Shown here: one piece after another, positions 59,942 through 64,000 of the stretch
How positions within the stretch are numbered: the stretch's first letter is position 1
How the letters are laid out: the number at the start of each line of letters is the position of its first letter
NCBI RefSeq assembly: GCF_944801835.1
Contig: NZ_CALYLN010000001.1
Location: 186,001-250,000 of the forward strand
Source of the DNA: Bartonella sp. B1099
GTDB taxonomy: Bacteria > Pseudomonadota > Alphaproteobacteria > Rhizobiales > Rhizobiaceae
Reading direction: 5' to 3'
DNA: 64,000 bases
Translations under genes and position numbers: made by a program
Notes under the pieces: generated by a model
Told to the model about the DNA's origin: nothing
The model's database searches: none
What the model saw: the letters and a program-made list of their open reading frames with translations, nothing else

Positions 59942-61106
59942 CCTTCATCAATGAGATACTGAAAGAAAAATAACAACAAAAAGTATACATTGCTGTTTTT
60001 TTTAAAGCCTACGAACAAAAAAACTCCCCGCTACCATACAAGAAAAACAGGGTCAAAAAGCCCGTGATTTTTCTTTTTTATATTTTCCCCTTTCTATTTT
60101 GCGTATCATTTTACCAGCGCCCATGATCTTTAAATTTTTATAAAAAACGCCCATCCCCCAACCAAGAGCAATACCCAAAACACCCCAAAATCCAAGGTTT
60201 GATCCGCAATATTTTAGCGCTAGCAAAGTGTGTAATGGTCCCCGCTTCTTTATGAAACGTAAAAAATAAAGCTTAAAAATGGAAGCACTCAACAGATTTT
60301 ACACACTTTATGGAGGCTTTCCCGTTGTACCCTTCACGAGCCACCATTGCTAAATGGATAAATGATTTCTCTTTAAAACAAACTTGAGAAGATGCACCAC
60401 AATGGTGTTCTATTTTACGTAAAGGACGTACCTTCCATGAAAGAACATAATAAACAAAAGATTTCCCTTTGAGACAAGAGCTCTCCCCCCACAATAAGCA
60501 TTGATTTTTTCCTAAAAACATTCAGGAGATACACCAAAATGAATAAATCATTCTTATAGAAGCTTCCCCCCCCTTTACGATATCATAATGTGTTCTATTT
60601 TAACAACTAAGCGCTGAAAAAGCACCTTTCTTTCTCACCACAGAAAGTTTTTTCCCTCTTATGGATCTTAAAGGAGCACAATACAATAAGAGTAACAAGA
60701 CCAAGTAAAAAACATTTTGTTTTAAATATAGACCAACAAGATGTTCACAGAGACCAAGAAGAAAAATATTATGGAGTAAAATTCTTGATGACTGCTTTTA
60801 TTCATAAACTTCCCAATCTAAGTGCTGTATATGAAAAGTCTCAAAGCCATCCGATCACCAAGAGCAATTCTCTCCGCCATATCCGCGTCCTTCATCAAAG
60901 CGCTTTTGCAAACAACTTTACTAAAAGCAAAACAGCAAAAATCTTAAACAATATTTTTCTTTTTAGCTTCTTTCCCTTACCTCAAAGAGGGAAGAGTACT
61001 TTCTCTCATAACACTCAAAATCTCAAAAGAATACGCGATGGGGGACTTTCAACATGACCCGCGTTTAAGGGCGCGTATCAATTACTACTTTCTCAGGAGA
61101 GACGAT
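59942..61106. other. spacer between virD4 and bepC
   Basis: About 1.15 kb. A 79-codon minus-strand frame (60053-60292; NLGFWGVLGIALGWGMGVFY then a basic tail) has one membrane segment and might be a small gene, but no ribosome-binding site was found. Bases 60300-60600 show loose similarity to the dispersed DNA at 44080-44200 (GGAGGCTTTCCCGTTGTACCCTTCACG-type motifs). The bepC promoter must lie near 60900-61090. Confidence 0.45.
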
Positions 61107-62705
61107 ATGTTAGAGCAAAATTACCTCTATAAAGGAACTTCAACACTCAAAAATAAATATGGCATCAAAAACCCCCAAAAACTGTATGAACGCAGCGCCC
61201 ATGACAGCGCAAAAGAGGCTGTTAATTTTCGTCATGCCCCCCCACCCCAACAGTTTGATACCGCGTATCTCAAATTAATCCACTGGAGCTTGTTCTACAA
61301 AACTTTTGAATGGGCAGGTCAGACCCGCGATACATCCTTTAAATTTGAAGATGGCACCTCCGCCCATATGCCAGCGATGCGCCCCAAAGGCTATGAAGTT
61401 CCTTTTGCCATCGGTCCACAGATAAAAAAAGAGCTCAAACAACTGGAAAGAACACTGAGAGAGAAGAACAATTTACAAGGCTTATCACGCCAAGAGTTTG
61501 CTGAAAGTGCCGCTGAAGTTTTTATGGCGCTCGAGCACGCACACCCTTTCCGAAAAGGCAATGGACGCGTCAATCGAATGTTTATGGAAAAACTTGGACA
61601 AGCAGCAGGCCATACCATTGACTTTTCGTTCATCACAAAAGGACGCATGACAGCAGCTTGTATTGAAGCCATGCAATATGGCAATCCTCAACCGATGAAA
61701 GATCTTTTTGAAGATGTTACCCATCCGCAAAAATCTCTTGTTTTAAAAGAATTTATCTCTCAAATGCGAGAAGCTAAACTGGATGAAATTAACAATCGCG
61801 TTGTTGTTGCAGCAAAAGAAGGTGTTTCCTATGACGGCATCTTTAGAGGCACTTCAGCAGAAGGTTTTGTCATGGAAGTCGGAGGGGGATTCGTCGTGGG
61901 CCACAAAGATGATCTTCCCCCAGAACAAATCAAAACGTTACAGAACGGCGACCGCCTCTGCTTTCAAAAAACCAACGTTCAAAGTGTAAAAGAAACCCTC
62001 ATTCCACAAGAAACCTTAGCTCCTCTCACAAACGACGAGTTATTTGCAAGAGTTTCAAATGACACTTATGTTGAAGCAAGCCGAAAAGAGGTCGAAGACC
62101 TATCAAGGATTGTTTATGGTAAAGCCCAAGCCTTAAAGACAAAACTAGATATCATAACGGCAGCTCCAAACTTAGGAAATCAATTTGCTGATGAAATTTT
62201 AGAAAACCCTCAATCCGTTTCTAAACTTTCAGGGAGAAAAATCCTTGATATGAAAAGTCCAAGTTGCAGACATGCCGAACAGACCGTTCCACAACTCAGC
62301 CAAGCTCTTAAAAATTATGGTGCCATAACAAAACAAACAAAAGATGAAGTTTTAAAACAACACCAAAGAGAACAAAAACGCCTAAGCCACATAATTGAAA
62401 AACCTGGAAAAAATTTACAAAACCTTTTTGCCTTACCAGAAGAACGACAAAGGGAAGCTTTATTGCATTCTCCTGCACTCCGACAAGAACTCCATACCTT
62501 TTCACGCCAATTACACAATCGTCTCTCCTCAGAAGATCGTAAAGCCATACAAGAAAAAGATCATCCAAGATTGGCTTGCCTCCTTGGAACATCGGAAAGC
62601 AAAGCCAAAGAAATTGCACAGGCTGTCAAGAACACCAAAGACGTCCAATGTCAAGCCCGCAGCTTGAAAGTTAGCCGTTCCTCATCACTGGCTCTGACTG
62701 GCTAA
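61107..62705 (+). CDS. bepC: Bep effector with non-canonical FIC motif (BepC-like)
   Basis: ATG 61107 follows AGGAGAG at the right distance and gives 532 residues, the length I recall for BepC; a longer frame to 61038 is not needed. The FIC motif starting at His146 reads HPFRKGNGR, with lysine where AMP-transferring Fic proteins have Asp/Glu. This is the hallmark of BepC, so AMP transfer is not expected. A linker domain and a BID domain from about residue 330 (REVEDLSRIVYGKAQAL, SKLSGRKILDM) follow, then a basic tail. B. henselae BepC acts with BepF in invasome formation and activates RhoA signalling via GEF-H1. Residues 10-120 are highly similar to BepA, indicating duplication. Confidence 0.93.
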   Translation: MLEQNYLYKGTSTLKNKYGIKNPQKLYERSAHDSAKEAVNFRHAPPPQQFDTAYLKLIHWSLFYKTFEWAGQTRDTSFKFEDGTSAHMPAMRPKGYEVPFAIGPQIKKELKQLERTLREKNNLQGLSRQEFAESAAEVFMALEHAHPFRKGNGRVNRMFMEKLGQAAGHTIDFSFITKGRMTAACIEAMQYGNPQPMKDLFEDVTHPQKSLVLKEFISQMREAKLDEINNRVVVAAKEGVSYDGIFRGTSAEGFVMEVGGGFVVGHKDDLPPEQIKTLQNGDRLCFQKTNVQSVKETLIPQETLAPLTNDELFARVSNDTYVEASRKEVEDLSRIVYGKAQALKTKLDIITAAPNLGNQFADEILENPQSVSKLSGRKILDMKSPSCRHAEQTVPQLSQALKNYGAITKQTKDEVLKQHQREQKRLSHIIEKPGKNLQNLFALPEERQREALLHSPALRQELHTFSRQLHNRLSSEDRKAIQEKDHPRLACLLGTSESKAKEIAQAVKNTKDVQCQARSLKVSRSSSLALTG

Positions 62706-63009
62706 AAGATGCTATCTTTTGTCTTCCAACGGAAATCTTGACGCCAACCCTCATCGTGATTACGCTCACGAATTGTTTTAGAATATTACAAAAAATAGTC
62801 CCCAAAATGAATCCTGTAATTTATTATAACTTATTGATAAAATTTCACAAAAAAACTGTATTAAAGACATAAATCTCCATTAAACTAGGGGCGAATAGCG
62901 CGAAATCTTTGGAAAGCATTCAATTTGATATCTTCATTTGCTTTAGATTTATCAAAAAAGTGGGGAATGCACCAAAGAGGTTTTCTAAAAATATTGAAAG
63001 GAAACAGCC
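62706..63009. other. intergenic between bepC and bepD
   Basis: Just after the bepC stop is an AT-rich hairpin, AAAAGAT/ATCTTTT with a 3-base loop (62704-62720), a weak terminator at best. The rest should include the bepD promoter; no boxes are called. Confidence 0.4.
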
Positions 63010-64000
63010 ATGAAAAAAAGCCACCCACACCAAGAATCTCAAACCCCAGAAACCCAGAAGCCAGAGCCTCTCTACGCGACAGTGAATAAAAACAGAGGAA
63101 GAGGAAGTCCGCGCACCCCAAGCCCAGAAGACTTACAAGCAGCAAATAGAAGTCAACCAACCCTCCAAGAAGATTCCCCCTACAACACACCAAGAACGGA
63201 AGCAGCTGGATATGATACCTCCCCTTCTCAACGACCACAAGAAACTGTCTATGCCCCCCAAAATCCACTGGGAGGAACGATCTATGCACCCCAATACCCA
63301 TTAGGATCCACCCATGCAGCCGTTGGAAGGGGATCGCGTACCCCCTCCCCCGACAAACTCGTAGATCCCTATGCAGTCGTTAATCTAGCGACGGGTGAAA
63401 CAGAGTTCCAAGAACGAAGAAACCCCCTCTATGACTCACCAAGCGGAAGCAATCAAGATCTGCGCCATCCCCCAAGACCAGAAGAACATCTCTATGCAGA
63501 AATTGATCCGAGAACAGAAGTCAGACGCGCTCCCTATAAACCAGTAGAATCTGTCTATGCAACACTAGGCATGGGCGCTGAAGGTGGACAAGAATCCCAG
63601 AAACGGGAAAATCCCCTCTACGAAGGCGTTGGCAGAGCAACAACGCCCCCTCCCAGAACCCAAAAAGATGTGGTTATGACAAAGCTCTTACAACACACAG
63701 ACTTTCAATATGGTATAAGAGAAACCCAAGAGTGGTGTACAGTTGTTTATGGTAATCCACATGCCTTGAATCAGCAACTTTCTGAGATTCTTGAAAATCC
63801 TAAAGGGGCAGAAAAAGTCTTATGGAACCTTGCAGCCAATCCTGAAAGTGTTGGTAGGCTTGCAGGAAGCAAAGTCCTTGGTATAAAAAGCCCTGACCGC
63901 AAAGAGGCTGAAGACGGTTTTCGCCACCTTTGCTCAGCTCTTGAAAGACATATAGATAAGACAAAAAGGCTCCACAAAGACTTTACACGTGATCTGGAAA
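63010..64000 (+). CDS. bepD: Bep effector with tandem tyrosine motifs and BID domain (BepD-like), cut by window end
   Basis: ATG 63010 follows AAAGGAAA; 330 codons are visible and the frame is open at the right edge. The N-terminal ~215 residues are Pro-rich and disordered-looking with many tyrosine motifs: EPLYATV, DSPYNTP, ETVYAPQ, GTIYAPQ, DPYAVVN, NPLYDSP, EHLYAEI, ESVYATL and NPLYEGV. These resemble EPIYA-like sites phosphorylated by host Src/Abl kinases. From about residue 220 a BID domain begins (ETQEWCTVVYGNPHALNQQL, GRLAGSKVLGI). The position after bepC and a single visible BID after the tyrosine region favour BepD; BepE or BepF cannot be excluded without the 3' end. Confidence 0.85.
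   Translation, partial: MKKSHPHQESQTPETQKPEPLYATVNKNRGRGSPRTPSPEDLQAANRSQPTLQEDSPYNTPRTEAAGYDTSPSQRPQETVYAPQNPLGGTIYAPQYPLGSTHAAVGRGSRTPSPDKLVDPYAVVNLATGETEFQERRNPLYDSPSGSNQDLRHPPRPEEHLYAEIDPRTEVRRAPYKPVESVYATLGMGAEGGQESQKRENPLYEGVGRATTPPPRTQKDVVMTKLLQHTDFQYGIRETQEWCTVVYGNPHALNQQLSEILENPKGAEKVLWNLAANPESVGRLAGSKVLGIKSPDRKEAEDGFRHLCSALERHIDKTKRLHKDFTRDLE

Noticed and set aside
60053-60292. 79-codon minus-strand frame with one membrane segment
   Set aside because: Possible small gene, but no ribosome-binding site or known relative; kept only as a note in the spacer entry.
61038-61106. N-terminal extension of bepC
   Set aside because: ATG 61107 has a good ribosome-binding site and gives the expected 532-residue protein with the BepA-like start (NYLYKGTSTLKNKYG).

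Overview
The window is chromosomal DNA of a Bartonella species, most likely from the radiating lineage that carries the VirB/VirD4 type IV secretion system (T4SS) and Bep effectors. The evidence is AT-rich DNA, a complete virB2-virB11 operon followed by a Fic antitoxin, a BepA-like effector, virD4, a BepC-like and a BepD-like effector. There are also clustered Bartonella-type autotransporters, a Brt-RNA/Trp-regulator-like pair and large decayed intergenic regions. No rRNA, tRNA or CRISPR array was recognised.

Layout. (1) 1-1073: 3'-truncated (by the window edge) glutamine synthetase family gene on the minus strand. (2) 1.7-7.0 kb: a decayed minus-strand operon. It holds an MFS exporter, a short unidentified piece, a SAM methyltransferase and a PLP decarboxylase-GNAT fusion. 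Each recognisable gene is broken by a single stop or frameshifts, and the MFS part lies between two direct copies of a type III restriction (Res) gene remnant. (3) 7.7-10.9 kb: phage tail genes U, X and D (D has an in-frame amber codon) directly overlapping a dnaB helicase gene. (4) 11.2-29.6 kb: five same-strand autotransporter genes. The first has eight tandem ~119-residue passenger repeats; the second and third share a near-identical ~115-bp upstream region; the fourth has a 21-bp minisatellite in its barrel domain. (5) 29.6-46 kb: gene-poor accessory DNA. It contains integrase fragments, dispersed repeats, a coiled-coil orphan, a tandem EexN lipoprotein array, a parA/ribbon-helix-helix partition-like operon with a palindromic operator, and a DUF442 phosphatase-like gene. 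Two core genes (ribF and a HAD hydrolase) and a duplicated Brt-like leader upstream of an XRE regulator also lie here. (6) 46-64 kb: an SNase-like protein, the virB operon, biaA-like/bepA, virD4, bepC and the 5' part of bepD.

How the parts work together. VirB2-B11 with the VirD4 coupling protein form the translocation channel. The Bep proteins carry C-terminal BID signals for that channel and Fic or tyrosine-motif host-acting parts. The small protein before bepA has the Fic-inhibitory motif and probably keeps BepA inactive inside the bacterium. The autotransporters are expected to supply surface adhesins. The EexN lipoproteins, ParA-like operon, integrase debris and phage tail genes look like remains of plasmids and phages.

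All calls come from reading the sequence and from memory of protein families; no database search was run.
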